Assembly: GCA_002749535.1 (NCBI GenBank)
Contig: MZZL01000383.1
Location: 186,001 to 250,000, forward strand
DNA length: 64,000 nucleotides
Reading direction: 5' to 3'
Source of the DNA: Apophysomyces variabilis
Taxonomy: Eukaryota > Mucoromycota > Mucoromycetes > Mucorales > Mucoraceae
Each line of letters begins with the position of its first letter. Position 1 is the first letter of the stretch. Both the position numbers and the translations under genes were made by a program. The notes beneath the pieces are model-generated. The model was not told the DNA's origin and made no database searches. It worked only from the letters and a program-made list of their open reading frames with translations. This document shows, one piece after another, positions 24,101-37,066 of the stretch.

Positions 24101-25349
24101 CTAATCCTTCAAAACATTACGGCGAATAAAGCCAGAGACAGTTTCAAAGACAACCAACAGAATACCACCACTACGAATGATCTCAATGTGTGAGCACTCA
24201 TCCTTCGATTTGTTGCCTTTCATCTGACTTACCCAGGACCGAGACGCAAAACCTTGGGCAAGAATCCCTTGTACAAAGCCGCCATACTAAACGAAGATAT
24301 TAATTCATTGGGTTATGTCACCACTTTGTTTTAGAGTTACCCTTCTTCTCTGGCAATCGTCGCCAATGCAGGCAAAGTCCAGTTGTATTTTCGAGGACCA
24401 ACACCGTTGTGACCTTGGACTCTAGTCTTGACGACATCGAAGGGGGTATTAAGAAGAGTACCTGAGATGCCACCAATGGTACCAGCAGCAAAGTTTACTG
24501 CTAACTGCTGGTTCTTGTCTTTGGCCTTAGGTAGGATATCTTTCACTCCGAAAATAACACCAAAGTAGCCACCGTTCCAGGTAGCATGACGCCATACGGT
24601 TGCTTCCAGACCTCTGGAAAGAGCCAAAGGACCTTCTTGCTTGACAATCTTGGAAAGGGTATCCCAAGTTCCATTGTATTTGCCAGCCTATCCCCCATCA
24701 ATGCAATTGTCACTTAGCTTGGTCTCACATAACTTAGACGATCCTTACATTTGCCTTATCCTGCATTCTGATCTTGACGAGCTCAAAGGGGACAATCAGA
24801 CAGGCTTCAGTGATACCTGCACTGACACCTGTGAGGATAGCCAAACTCTGAGTCACCTTGTCGAAACCAAAGACCTTTTTGTACAGAGCGGTGTATTGTT
24901 CATTAGCAGCAAACTTTGTTGCACGCTTCGGGGCTTCCACAAGGATAGGTGGCAAAATGCCTCTGTACAACGCGCCTGCACTTTATGGAATAATATATCA
25001 ACAAAAGCTTTGTGCCTTTTCTCTCAGCAGATCAAAGTAAAACTTTGCTTACCCTTCAGTCTTGATAATGGTTTTGAAAGTTTGAATAACACCTGCATTG
25101 CTGGTTGTGCTAAGCTGAGCTCGGGTCTTGACCACTATGTATAGTCGATTAAGTTGATTGTTCCATGGCGTGCCTGTGAAAGAATGGGCATTTACCGTCC
25201 AAGGGGTACATGGCCAAGATCTCGGAGATGCCAGCAATGGCGCCACACAAAAATTGATAATGGAAGGGCAAAGCTAAAGTTACCGTGTTACAACCTAGTT
25301 TCTTCTGGTCTTCTTTATCAAAGGACTTACGCTTTGGGGCGTCTGTCAT
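24101..25349 (-). CDS. ODC1: Mitochondrial 2-oxodicarboxylate carrier (ODC1-like)
   Basis: Seven exons in gene order: 25331-25349, 25196-25273, 25053-25134, 24749-24980, 24341-24687, 24233-24286 and 24101-24170, giving 293 aa. Three carrier repeats are present with signatures PLDVVKTRAQ, PFELVKIRMQ and PFDVVKTRVQ, and six membrane helices are expected. Contact regions such as LPFHYQFLCGAIAG at the N-terminus and LRLGPGGGILLVVFE at the C-terminus match ODC1/ODC2, which exchange 2-oxoadipate and 2-oxoglutarate across the inner membrane (lysine metabolism). Exon 1 is only 19 nt. It must be spliced at GTAAGT to give MTDAPK-PLPF, otherwise a spurious 17-residue insert appears. The intron before exon 4 uses the AAAG acceptor at 24981, because the TGCAG 6 nt downstream would break the frame. 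Confidence 0.92.
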
Positions 25350-28019
25350 TATCCAAAACTTTCAGGAAGAAGGAATAGAAGGTGGAGAAGAGTAGGTAAC
25401 GAGTAAGAAAAAAAAAGGAAAATGGAAGCAGGTCCCTTCAAAGCGCGAAGATGGTCACATTTCATTTCAACCAATCATTCTCAGAGTCTTTTTGACTCGA
25501 AACCCGGATCTCACTGTAAAATCCAAATTTGGCCGTGAGAAACCAATCTGGCTATGGAAACCTTTTCATTCTCTACTAAGAAAGAATCTAAATCCTTATA
25601 AGGAAATCTTTGAGATTGATCGATTGATAAATGATACAATAGGTGGGTTGAATCATAATAAGATCAGATCTTTAGCAGAAAAGCATTTCAAACCGTTCCT
25701 ATACTGATCAAACCAGAAGTAGAGGTGTTTAAAAAGAAAGAAAGAAAGGAAAGGCGGGGAGCGGGGTCTGCAAAAATTCCCCAACAACGTTACAGACACT
25801 TTCCACTTATACGGCATCCAAAGGGACGAACAAACTACAGAATGTCTAAATGCTCGGTGAGAAGTATCGATACTATATAAAGGATGAAATTATTAGCGAA
25901 GAAAAAAAAAGAGATATTGCTTTTCTAACGGGGTTGTGTGCGTAAAGCGCTCATACAAACCAAATTCAACTCCGATACGCTCTCTACTTCCACCTTGATC
26001 CTGAACCTGTGGGTCGAGACACTTTTGGAACGCAGCTATCCCTATCCGATAGCCGGAAGATCTTCAAATACTGTACCTTAGCCCGCGACCTTCTCTATTT
26101 ATTCTTTTCTTCTTTTCTTACGTTGGCTACATACTACAGAGTTTAAGCAAATAACATAGGTGAACAAATAACGGCACCTCTCCCAGTTTTCTCATCGTCT
26201 AGATCTTCCGACGCTACATTGACTAAGAATAATTCACACAAACAAGGAATAGGATGCAGAAGCAAAGAAACATCCCTATCTTGTTACAACTGCACTGTGG
26301 TCTATCTCGTTTTTTTGCCCTATTTGTTCCAAACGATATGGGATAGTCTTTTAATATTAATACGATTCTTAAATCTCGCTTTCCTATTTTCTCTCAGGAG
26401 CTTGGTCTTCTTTTCCTGGACTTAAAATCACTTTAATGGAATTAGATTAAGCCTAAAGTTCTATTATGTTACTTCCTCTCTATATGCGGAAGATAAGAGA
26501 CATCCTGCTAACTTTATTGAACCGGGTGGAATCATCCGATTGGAATTCATTCATAGTGGGTTGCAATTCTTTAGGGTGGTTTCTACGGCCTTATCACTCG
26601 GTAAGCGTATAGTTGTGTAGGTCATTCCATCAAAATCACGGCAATTTCAAAACGGAAAGACTAGTATCAAGTAACAAGCCGATGATGATCTTTCAATACC
26701 CCTTGCATTATCAAAATTTAAGGAGTTGCCAAGTACATAAAGGAAAAGAAAAGAATGATGCGGATAAACCCCAATGATCTTCTAATGAGTAAACAAAATG
26801 CTATCTGTTAGCTCAGGTGAGGCCAAAATTGTGGCAATTGAAATAACGAGACATTGGAACGACAGAAAGTTTCTTATCGTATCAAATAATTGTATGTTAT
26901 GGGCGTTTGGCTAGGCTTCATAGTATTTGCATGGATCTATGATGGTCCGAGATAAAGAAAAGGCGGAATGTATTCGCCGGAGAGGAAATAAGCTACATGC
27001 ACCACCACCAACCCCTCATGATTTCCGCTGCTCGTTTAAGAAGGCCAAAGGGGAACAGGGTCCGTTAATTTCATTTCTAATGGTTCGCAGTTCTGAACCA
27101 ATCATTTGTAGCAGAAGATCTGTTGCTTCTCCTTCTATTGTAGGTTGTGTTCAAGTGAACACGACTGACTTCAAGCTGAGTTTCATTTCATCCATCCGCT
27201 GCAGAAATTTACATCAGACCACTGTTCGGTAGACAAAGAGCTTAAAGTATAATAATAAAATCCACAGGCGGAAAATATAAAAATGAGCTTTACTCACCCT
27301 GTCTAGATGTATACACAAGCAACTGATTGAATTACTATTTAATCATACTGATAGCCACGTCTTGAGATCAACCGAAATATATGAAAATAGCGCAAAGAGA
27401 TATCATCATCATGGAATGGAGCGGGGGGGGAGGAGCCAACTTACTGCAAAGGCAATTCGGAAAAAAGGGATCAGTAGGTATTTTCCCCATTATCTTTTCC
27501 AACAAAGAATTCAATAGGATGTTTTCATGCAAGACACTTCTGATTTCCACTCCCCCTCCCCAACATGGGGTAGAGAATGAATTGTGTCCATGATCTAATA
27601 CTTATAGTCTCAAACACAAAGGAGTGTTTTCATTGAAAGAAAGAGAAAGATATACTAGATGATAGCCTTTATTGCCCCCCCTCCACATGTCGTGTATGGT
27701 ATCTGTCTCCTCATTTCCCAAAAGCACAGAAGGACATGGATCCCATCTATCACATTCACTATAAACCGGATGCTTTTCTTCCTTTCCATTCTCCCCTCCC
27801 TTTACCCCCCTTTTTTTTTGGTCCCATACTGCCACGCAGCCTATGGCAAAAAGCTTGTGTCCAACCCATTCATAGAAGGCAAAAAAAAACCAATGGGAAG
27901 CGGACCTTCAATGTGCAATTCGAAACAAGTCGCGTGCAAGAGAACAGAGTAAAGCTGGCGTTCGAACGGATCACCAGACAAACCATTATCTTTTTTCTTT
28001 TTTTCTTTTTTTTCCGCAA
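25350..28019. other. 2.7-kb divergent intergenic region, composition unlike neighbours
   Basis: This lies between the divergent carrier gene and exportin-7. It holds several 60-100 codon frames without family features (for example 25492-25707, 26927-27232, 27381-27593), G-runs and C-runs (27421-27430, 27674-27682, 27805-27819), and no splice-linked exon series. The last 80 bp before 28020 are T-rich and probably the exportin leader. I see no gene that I can support. Confidence 0.4.
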
Positions 28020-31000
28020 ATGGCACAAGATGAACGTACAGCATACTACGCTGCATTGTGTGAGCAGCTTTACAATCCAAAGTCCCCTCAAGACCGTGAA
28101 CAAGTACAGAAGATGCTTGAATATTCATTCCCCACCTTTGCAGACGAGGCGGGGACCGGCATAGACTCGGGGAAGCCCAGGCCACCGGGAATGGAAGGCT
28201 GCCCGACATTCGCCATTACAAACCCAACAGATACAGCTTCCGCCTTGCGTGTCCTGCTACAAAGCTCTCCCAACCCCTTTGTCCAAACTTTCTGTCTATC
28301 TCGTCTGAAACAACTTATTACAGCTCAGTTCTCTATTTTCTCAATCGAGACAAAACTACAACTCCGTAAGTAAAGATAAGGAAAGGAAAAAAAAAAGAAT
28401 TCGCAAGGAAAAAGGGAGAGAGTGTGTGTGAAAGAAAAAGAAAGACACAGAGTCACCCTGACTGACAGCTGCACGTTCAGGAACCTTCCTGCTTGAATAT
28501 GCATTTTTGCATACGGACCTACAATCGTTTGTGCTGAGTCAACTGGCGGTTGTTTTTGCATTATTAACACGATTGGGTTGGCTGGATATGGAGGACTATC
28601 GAAACGTACATCAGGATATAGGCCAGTTTTTCCAGGTAAACGAAAACAATCAATGTACAAGATAAAAGACAAAGAAGTGCGTTATTTAAACTTTTTATTT
28701 TGACAGGCATCTGTGGATCATCGTATCGTAGGAATGCAGATTCTTGCTGTTGTTGTCCAAGACATCAATGCACCTACTTCACCAAGAAATTCGGCAAAAT
28801 TTAGAAAGGCAGGTGGGTTAGCAAAAAGCGAACCTACAGTGCTCGCCAATTCATTTTTTTTCTCTTACCTTTATTGGCTTACTTATCCCTTTTATTTAGC
28901 TGCTGGCTTCCGAGATAATGAACTCTTTGACATCTTTCAGGTCGCATTCAAAACGCTCGAAGGCTTACTGCATCATACCGTTCCATTTGAAAAACGTAAG
29001 TTTTAGGGATACAGCAATGCCATCCAGTTAACTTTGACGTTTAATTTTGTTCACAGCGGGCCAAGAGGAGCGCATGAGAGATGCAACTTTAAATGTTCTA
29101 ATGCGATGTCTTTCATATGACTTTGTCGGAACTAGCTTGGACGAAGCTGGCGAGGATATTGGAATGGTCCAAGTAAGAATATAAAAAGAGGACACCTACG
29201 TTTCTTTTTCTTTTTTTTCTTACGCAATGATTCGATAACAGATTCCTACAAGTTGGCGACCTGTATTTGAAGATGAAAACTTTGTTCCTACCTTCTTTAA
29301 TGCATACAGGGAGTTTTCCCCTCCTCATAGTTCAAAGGTAACGTCACCTCTTTGCGAGTGATACATAGGACATAGTTAACGGAAGAGGGAATGAAACAAA
29401 AAAGGCCATGGGTTGCCTTGTGCAGATTGCTTCCACCCGGAAAGCGTTATTCCACGGTGAAGGAGAGCGATCCAAATTTGTCATTGCCATGATGCAGGGT
29501 ATCCGAGACATCATACTGACATCGCATGGAATGAATGACGCGGATAATTACAATGAATTCTGTCGTCTTTTGTATCGCTTCCGCAACGCGGCACCATTGA
29601 ATGAAATGGTGGAGAAACCGGGATACAGTGAGTGGATTGAAAGGATCGCGGAATTCACTTCACAAGCATTACAATCATGGAAGGTAAATGATATTGACAT
29701 TGTTTAATTGCGGAAGCAGTTCCGTTCATACCGCATGGTTTACAGTGGGCACCAAACACGGCAACCTATTTGCTTGGATTCTGGGCACGTACTGTACATA
29801 GCATGAATTATTACCACCAATTGGGGGAGGCGACTGTCCAAAAATTAGAGAATATCACTGTTGAGGTAAAAATTGATCCGCTGGATGTGAAACAAAACAG
29901 CATCTTACAAAGTGCCTCAAAGGTTACCCGGACTTATATCTCAGCCAATGTTGATTCCGTACCTACAAGAATTGAGGAAATGTTGGATGGTAATAGAAAA
30001 GAGCAAAGATAAGGAAAATGTGATGTATTTACGATTTATATTCATGGATCAGATCCACTCGATAGCGAAGAAAGTCTTGCGGAAACCCTTAATATGCTTG
30101 GTCAGATAGCACGCTATAAGTACCAAGAATCGAGTGCTTGTTTAGTTACTATTTTCGATCCCATCGCCATTCAATATCAGGTAGGTTATCTGCGTACAAG
30201 GGAATACAGGGTAGGCTAACAATGACGGATAGGAATTGATTGCGCAAGCTGGTTCAAACATAGCAACAGGAGAATTCAAAGAAGCCCTAGATGTGATCGA
30301 AACTAAATTTGCTTGGCTTGTTTATACCATAGCTTTGTTTGTGGGCAACAGACCTGTATGTTCTGCATCTGCATTGTGATTATTTTGCTAATTTGTTTGA
30401 CTGTAGGCGTATTTGAGTTCCGATGAAATGGATGGCATTGATGGTGAGCTTACGACCAAGGTACTTCAATTGATGGATGCCAGTCAAGCTCTGCAAGTAC
30501 AACATGGAAGTGCGGTTTTAAACCAAAAGCTGGATTCGGCCTTTATATACTTCTTCCAACAATTCCGAAAGTCGTACATTGGTGAAGCGACTGGCAAGGC
30601 GGTATATACCAAGTTGACCGAAGTCTTTGGTATCAGCGATCAAGTTCTTATGTTAAATGTTATTATGCGAAAGATGTGAGTTCAATGATTGGGAGGGAGA
30701 AGGACAGAAAAGATTGATTGGTTGACATTTAATTTATAGCATCGGGAATTTGCAATATTGGGGAGACAATGAACAAGTCATTCGACGAACGTTGGAATTA
30801 TTCAATGAACTTGCCAGTGGATATAGCGCCCTGAAAAATCTGAGGAAGATTGAGACTACACAGTTGATCCTGCAGAACCACATGTCCAGCGAATTTACAT
30901 TCCTGGAAAACGAGAAGCATGGTCAAAATAGAATGCTATATTACCAAGTACTGTGTAAGATCCTGTTCGCAGAGGAGGATTGCGAAAGAGAATTCTACGC

Positions 31001-32728
31001 CTTTATGAAGGCATTTGAAATACGGTTGGAAAGCCTAGCTACTCTGAATACCATGGATGCATTCCGACAGGAGCCTGTTAGAGTAAGCGTTGTCTTTTCC
31101 GAAAGAAAAACGGACGATTATTCTGACAATGACTTTAGCGTGCATTACAGGATATCTTTCGTGATCTACGTGGCTTTATCTCGCCCATCCAGAGCCGTAG
31201 GAATTTCTCATTATTCTTTGATTGGTTTTATCCCGAGTATATGCCGATCTTGTTACGCGCGTTGGAGGCATGGTCACCTAGTCCAGTGGCAAATACACTG
31301 TTGAAATTCTTTGCAGAATTTGTGCATAACAAGAGCCAACGGCTAAACTTTGAAATATCCTCCCCGAATGGGATTCTGATTTTTCGTGATACCAGCCAAA
31401 TCATCAGTACCTACGGTAAGTGGCAAAGGAATGCTAGTTTCTTTTTATGTGCAGGTTCACCGAGCCAAAAAAAAAAAATTTAAAATGATTGAATTAGGTC
31501 GACATGCATTGGAACAGCAGGTCACGGATGAAAGCCGGAAGTATTTGTACAAGTAAATCCATTTTCTTTCGGCATCTGAATAGATTGGACGCAAAGAGAA
31601 AAAGGATTTAACCGCGAGTTTTTACTAGGTACAAAGGCATTTCCATTTGTTTTACGATTCTATCAAGATGTCTCGGAGGGCGTTATATCAACTTTGGTGT
31701 TTTCTGGCTTTATCAGGATAAAGCTATTGATGAGGTGTTTAATATGATGTTTCAGTTGATGTTGAGTATCCCTCAGGACGATCTCATGGTAAGCCCATTC
31801 TTTTTGGAAGATGAAAAAGAATGATTCAGTGTGTGTCCTACCAACGCTAAACTAAAACCGTATGCATAGACCTTCCCAAAATTGACACGTGCATTTTTCA
31901 GTATGCTGGATGATTTTACTCATGAACAACTGATGGCCGTGCCCAATCTATCACCGGATGTATTCCTATATTTGATGCAGGCATGTGAACAAGGCGTTGA
32001 ATCAAGTGAAAGTTGGATCCGGTCGCATGCATGCTCTACTGTCAACAACATTGCTAGTTATGTGATCAAAGAATATGAAAAGGCTGAAATACGGAATTCA
32101 TCCGCCGCCGACCCCGTTGCTCGTCGGCGTTCATCGGCATCAAGCCAACCAGCCGGTCACTGGTTGATTGGCTACCTGACCCAGTTCCCTCGTGTACTTC
32201 CATCGCTATTGACGACATTATTCAATCTCATATTGTTTGATGAAAACAACGATCAATGGGCATTATCCCGTCCATTGTATGCTCTCATGCTACTACAAAA
32301 AGAGGTAAATAGTATAAAGGAATATCCTTGTTATCCTTTTTTTTTATTTTGCTCTTTTACTTAATATTTTCTTTTTTTTCTGCGTTCGAGTATGTGGTTG
32401 AATATACAACCCAAGTTATCAATCAGCAGTTGCCGGAACGACGCGAATATGTTGCCAAGGTAAGGTTTAGTTTTGTGTTACCATGAAGCGGGGGTATGTC
32501 AGTGTTGAGCCACGCGCGATCTACTCCGCTCCATCCCCCCCCCCCAAAAAAATGGAAGGGACCCCCCACTGACCTTATCATTAGGCCCTGAATAATCTGA
32601 TGGAGGGGATTGGTTGGACATTATGCACAAAAGACCGCGAAAGATTTTCTCAGAATATATCCGCGTTCCGAAGAGAACTCAGTATGAACAACGTGGTACT
32701 CGTTCCGCTATCAGTCGCATTCACATAA
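28020..32728 (+). CDS. XPO7: Exportin-7 (RanBP16-type karyopherin)
   Basis: Eighteen exons: 28020-28365, 28481-28635, 28707-28812, 28900-28995, 29057-29172, 29242-29337, 29405-29683, 29746-29989, 30053-30180, 30233-30355, 30407-30675, 30740-31082, 31151-31415, 31498-31552, 31629-31788, 31870-32304, 32391-32459 and 32585-32728, giving 1142 aa (human 1087).
The protein is helical-repeat throughout. Family landmarks are [41 protein letters not shown] after a splice, [48 protein letters not shown] and [12 protein letters not shown] at the C-terminus. It exports folded cargo from the nucleus with Ran-GTP and can also import. Yeast lacks it, so its presence points to an earlier-branching fungus. 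The start is the first ATG after a T-rich leader. Confidence 0.95.
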
Positions 32729-33179
32729 ACTTTTACCACAAAAACTCAAAACTCAAAAAAAAAAAATAAAACAAAGAAATAAAAGAGCACCAGAAACAAT
32801 ATTTTTCTGAAATTGTGCAATTGCCTTTTTTTTTTATATCCCTTTTTTTAACCTCTGGCTTCTTTTTTTTTTCTTTTTTTTAAGTTCGCAAGGTATTTTC
32901 TCTATCTCTCTCTCGTTCCATTTTTCTTTTCTTGGCAGGGGTGTTTGGCCGGTCGGTTTTGGTGTGCATATGTATCAGTGAGTGACTATATAATAAGGGG
33001 TGTATGTGAGTGAAATAGATAAGGGAAGAGTTAAAAAAAAAAGGTTTTTTGGGAAAAGAGAGAGGCGACGAAGAAGGAAAAGGGGAGAGAAAGAAAAATA
33101 CAGAGAGAGAGAAAGATAAAAATCCCCCTTGGAGGAAAGGAAACAACAAAAAAAATAAGAGAAAGAAAAATATTACAGA
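32729..33179. other. Convergent 3' region, A/T homopolymer-rich
   Basis: The 3' flanks of XPO7 (+) and SSN6 (-) meet here. Long A and T runs (32755-32766, 32827-32837, 32862-32881) fit polyadenylation regions on both strands. No gene was seen. Confidence 0.5.
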
Positions 33180-36100
33180 TTAAGAGGTGGCAGCAGTGGT
33201 ATCACTTTGTTTGAGATTCAAGGTTGGTTGTTGCTGTTGCTGTTTGGCAGGTGAAGAGGGTGATTCAGCGCTTTTTTGTGAAGTGGGTGTTCCAGTGGAA
33301 GACTCGTAATCAACGATCATACGTACATCTTTCTTCGGAGATGGCGATCGTAATTTTGGTCGTTTTTCCGGAGCATCGTCGTCTTCATCTGCCATTTCCA
33401 ATGTTCGTTTAGCAAAACCGCCCTTTTGCATGCTGATCAATGTATCTGCTGCACTTTCATTATCATGCTCTTCGTTTTTGTTCGATGGCGATCGCTTTTC
33501 TTCAGGCGCTACGATTTCAGCAGGATGATAGGGACGATGTTCTTCTCGTTTGGTTGGTTCATACAGTATGGCGGATGGCCTTCGTCGTTGATCATCCTGT
33601 GGTGAATGCTCACGAGGGGGAGGGGGAGGAGCTGGACGGTAAACAGGGGCCGGGTGTTGCGCACGGGGAGAGTTATAATAACTGGGCGTTATCCGAGGAG
33701 AGGGGCCGCTGTGGTTACTATTCCGTGACGGAGGCCGTGCGCTCATCGGTGCTGGTTTGCCATTAGGGCTTCCTAGATGAGAAGGGATAGGTGATCGTAC
33801 ACCGCCACCGGCTTGTAGTTTATTGATGGGTGGGCGCATGGATGGTCCGGGCGGATGAGGCGTGGGTGGTAAGGATCGATCATGATCTCCCATCATGGGT
33901 TTCATCTGCACGCGTTCAGACGGCGTAGGTGCTCTTCCGCCACCAATATCAGGAATCCGGACATCGTCCCGGGGATTCTGCGGCTGATGATAAGGCACAG
34001 GTGATCGACGTTCGTTTTGCGGAGGCATTGGTAAATCGCGTGGTGGACCATGTTCCTGGAAAGGTAAAAAAAAAAAAAGAAAACGCACAGGACGCAAGAA
34101 GAAAAGGTTTTTTTTAGAACTTCACCTTGTTCATACTCAACATGCCCTTACTACTTCCTTACCATGAGTGGAGGTGCTCCTCGTCGTGGAGGATTGTCAT
34201 AGGCACGCGAGGTTACACTTGGATACTGCGCCATACCAGGAGGTGGGCCTTGAGGGCCACTGGTCATGGGCGGAGGAGGATAAGGTGCCGACATAGAAGA
34301 GGGGGGTGGTGGCCCATTCTGATACTGGTAAGGATTGTTCACATCCTGAGGCACAGGGGTACTCACGGGACCGGTTGTCGTAGGTGTACTAGAAGCGATG
34401 CCATGCGTTCTTCGCAAGAGATCAAGACGCTGTCGAATATGGGGATTATTAGGATCTAGCTCGCTTGCCCTCTGATAGGCATCCAAGGCGTCTTGAATTT
34501 GATTGTTGCAGGATTCATAAAGCGTTCCAAGGTCATACCAAACCTCACTGATATATGGATTCAAGCGAATTGCACGGCTGTAGGCATCCAAGGCATCCCG
34601 ATACTTAGGATGATGGTGAGTATATGGATGTGTGTTAAAGTCGGAAAATTAGAGTTCATACCTGATTAATTTGATAATATAGCACACCAATAGAACACCA
34701 AAACGTAGGATTGCGAGCATCACGGTATACAGCTTGCTGGTATGCCTCGTAAGCTTTATTGTAGTTTTGCTCTGCCATGTAACAGCGACCCAGTAAATAC
34801 CAAGACTGGGCATCGTTGCTGTCAGCCTTTAAAGACTGAGTGAGGTATTGGATGGCCATTGCTTGATTGGAAAACGAGGCATTCTGTTGGTGATACAGCC
34901 AACCGAGTTGTTGTAGAACTTTGGCATGGTCGGGATTTTCCGCCAATACTCGTTCATAAGCTTCTTTAGCATGTTCATACTACGCGGGGTGAACATCATT
35001 ACCATTTCCCTTATTGTTTTAACCTACCTCTTTCTGTTGCTCATAGACGTGACCTGTTTGGAACCAAATGTCAACTTCGGTCAATGGACGCGGAGGGTTG
35101 TGCAAGATATATCGGAAACACTAAAACCGAAAAAGGGAACATGAGACATTCTGCCCAGATGTCCGGTTGATTTGTTTACCTGTAAACTCTGGTCATATTT
35201 CTGTTGTTGTTTGTAGATGATACCAAGGCGAAAGTATATTTCATTTGCTTTTTCAAAGTTGGGGTCCATCTTCATGACGGCCGAAAAGGCCTCTTCTGCG
35301 TGTTCGATGGAACCATATCGGTCATACAAAATACCGATGCCATACCAAAGTTTAGGATCCTTGAAACACAAGACCCTCGACTTAGCAACCGGAAAAGAAG
35401 ATTATACTTTTTGCTGTGACAACGAACCTTTGGATTTGGTAAGTGATAAAGGGCTTGTTGATAAGCATGGTATGCGTCTTGAAGATTATCCATCATAAGA
35501 TAGCAATGTCCCAGAGCACTCCATGTATCTCCATTGTTTTCCTGGATGGCTAAAATACGTTTGAAATATTCAACAGCCTAATATGACACGATGTCAGATT
35601 GGGGGGATGTATGGGTGTTGTAAGTTATTTTTGTACCTTTGCGAATTGTTCTCTACCTCTACAGAGGGAAGCAATGTTTGAAAGAGCATTGATTGAATAT
35701 GGATTGTGTCTAAGGGCGGATTCGTAGGAAGCCATGGCTCTTTCCCAATCAGCCATAAGTTCTGCCAAGTTACCTATAAGATTAAACCAAAATAAGTGTG
35801 GCGTCCTTTTGCTTTTCCAGACTAATCCCGATCGGGAATATTTGCAACACAAGATTAAAGTGAGCGGGCATGTTGCACATACACACACGTACATACATAC
35901 ATACATACGCACGCATATATACAAACACACACTCACTCACTCATAACACACATACACAAAAAAAAAAAAAATCCCATCCCACTCCTTACACTCCGTCATC
36001 TCGTATAACTTNNNNNNNNNNNNNNNNNNNNNNNNNNNNNNNNNNNNNNNNNNNNNNNNNNNNNNNNNNNNNNNNNNNNNNNNNNNNNNNNNNNNNNNNN

Positions 36101-37066
36101 NNNNNNNNNNNNNNNNNNNNNNNNNNNNNNNNNNNNNNNNNNNNNNNNNNNNNNNNNNNNNNNNNNNNNNNNNNNNNNNNNNNNNNNNNNNNNNNNNNNN
36201 NNNNNNNNNNNNNNNNNNNNNNNNNNNNNNNNNNNNNNNNNNNNNNNNNNNNNNNNNNNNNNNNNNNNNNNNNNNNNNNNNNNNNNNNNNNNNNNNNNNN
36301 NNNNNNNNNNNNNNNNNNNNNNNNNNNNNNNNNNNNNNNNNNNNNNGTATGGGTGTTGTAAGTTATTTTTGTACCTTTGCGAATTGTTCTCTACCTCTAC
36401 AGAGGGAAGCAATGTTTGAAAGAGCATTGATTGAATATGGATTGTGTCTAAGGGCGGATTCGTAGGAAGCCATGGCTCTTTCCCAATCAGCCATAAGTTC
36501 TGCCAAGTTACCTATAAGATTAAACCAAAATAAGTGTGGCGTCCTTTTGCTTTTCCAGACTAATCCCGATCGGGAATATTTGCAACACAAGATTAAAGTG
36601 AGCGGGCATGTTGCACATACACACACGTACATACATACATACATACGCACGCATATATACAAACACACACTCACTCACTCATAACACACATACACAAAAA
36701 AAAAAAAAATCCCATCCCACTCCTTACACTCCGTCATCTCCTGCAACACTTCCAAAACAGCCCAAGATAATCCCAAATATCAATGGTAAAAAAAAAAAGA
36801 AATCAAGACAATAAATAGAAATACCCATTCCCCTGCCCTTTCTCTTCTTTTTTTTTTCCTTCCTTCTCTCTCCTTCTCTCTCTGTGTGTCTGTCTGTCTC
36901 TCTGTTTCTTTTTTTTTTCCCTCTTTTATGACCAGATAGAATATAATAAAGAAAAAAAGAAAAAAAAAGATTTGGTATCTTCTGTCTTGCCTAAAGTCAA
37001 CCATGCTTGTTCGTTCACTGCGGCAAGTTTTTGAATGACTGGAGCTTGCGTTGGTGGTGCGGACAT
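33180..37066 (-). CDS. SSN6: General transcriptional corepressor Ssn6/Cyc8 (TPR protein)
   Basis: Exons in gene order: 36991-37066, 36375-36511, 35428-35577, 35180-35359, 35028-35120, 34662-34979, 34163-34603 and 33180-34055, giving 756 aa if the 35637-35773 copy of exon 2 is ignored. About ten TPR repeats fill residues 20-400 (LAELMADWERAMASYESALR, VEYFKRILAIQENNGDTW, CFRYILHNPPRPLTEVDIWF, LNPYISEVWYDLGTLYESCN). A Pro/Gln-rich tail ends with a short poly-Gln.
With Tup1 it represses many gene sets through DNA-bound repressors and chromatin. Intron 1 is long (479 bp, with dinucleotide repeats) and starts GCAAGA, a GC-AG intron needed to give LTLG-NLAELM. Exon 2 occurs twice because of an assembly gap (see separate entries). 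777 bp separate it from divergent TMEM115. Confidence 0.93.
35609..36002. repeat. Exact 394-bp duplicate, copy A (assembly overlap)
   Basis: Identical to 36347-36740 at a constant offset of 738 bases, including SSN6 exon 2, its flanking introns, the CATA/CACA microsatellite and the A-run. It runs up to the N gap, with only a 9-base unmatched end. Confidence 0.9.
36012..36346. other. Assembly gap (335 N)
   Basis: 335 consecutive N bases. The gap is flanked on both sides by the same 394-bp sequence, so it is probably not real missing sequence but an unmerged contig overlap. Confidence 0.95.
36347..36740. repeat. Exact 394-bp duplicate, copy B (assembly overlap)
   Basis: Same sequence as 35609-36002. 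It begins directly after the N gap and continues into the unique SSN6 intron 1 sequence at 36741. Exon 2 of SSN6 (36375-36511) is taken from this copy. Confidence 0.9.

Noticed and set aside
23945..24193. 82-codon + strand frame
   Set aside because: It overlaps the last exon of the carrier gene in antisense and has no features of its own.
24641..25144. 167-codon + strand frame
   Set aside because: It is antisense to the mitochondrial carrier exons and is a shadow.
33440..33766. 108-codon + strand frame
   Set aside because: It is antisense to the Pro-rich tail exon of SSN6.
35870..36427. Frames of 143-163 codons crossing the N gap
   Set aside because: Most residues are undetermined; they are artefacts of reading through N.
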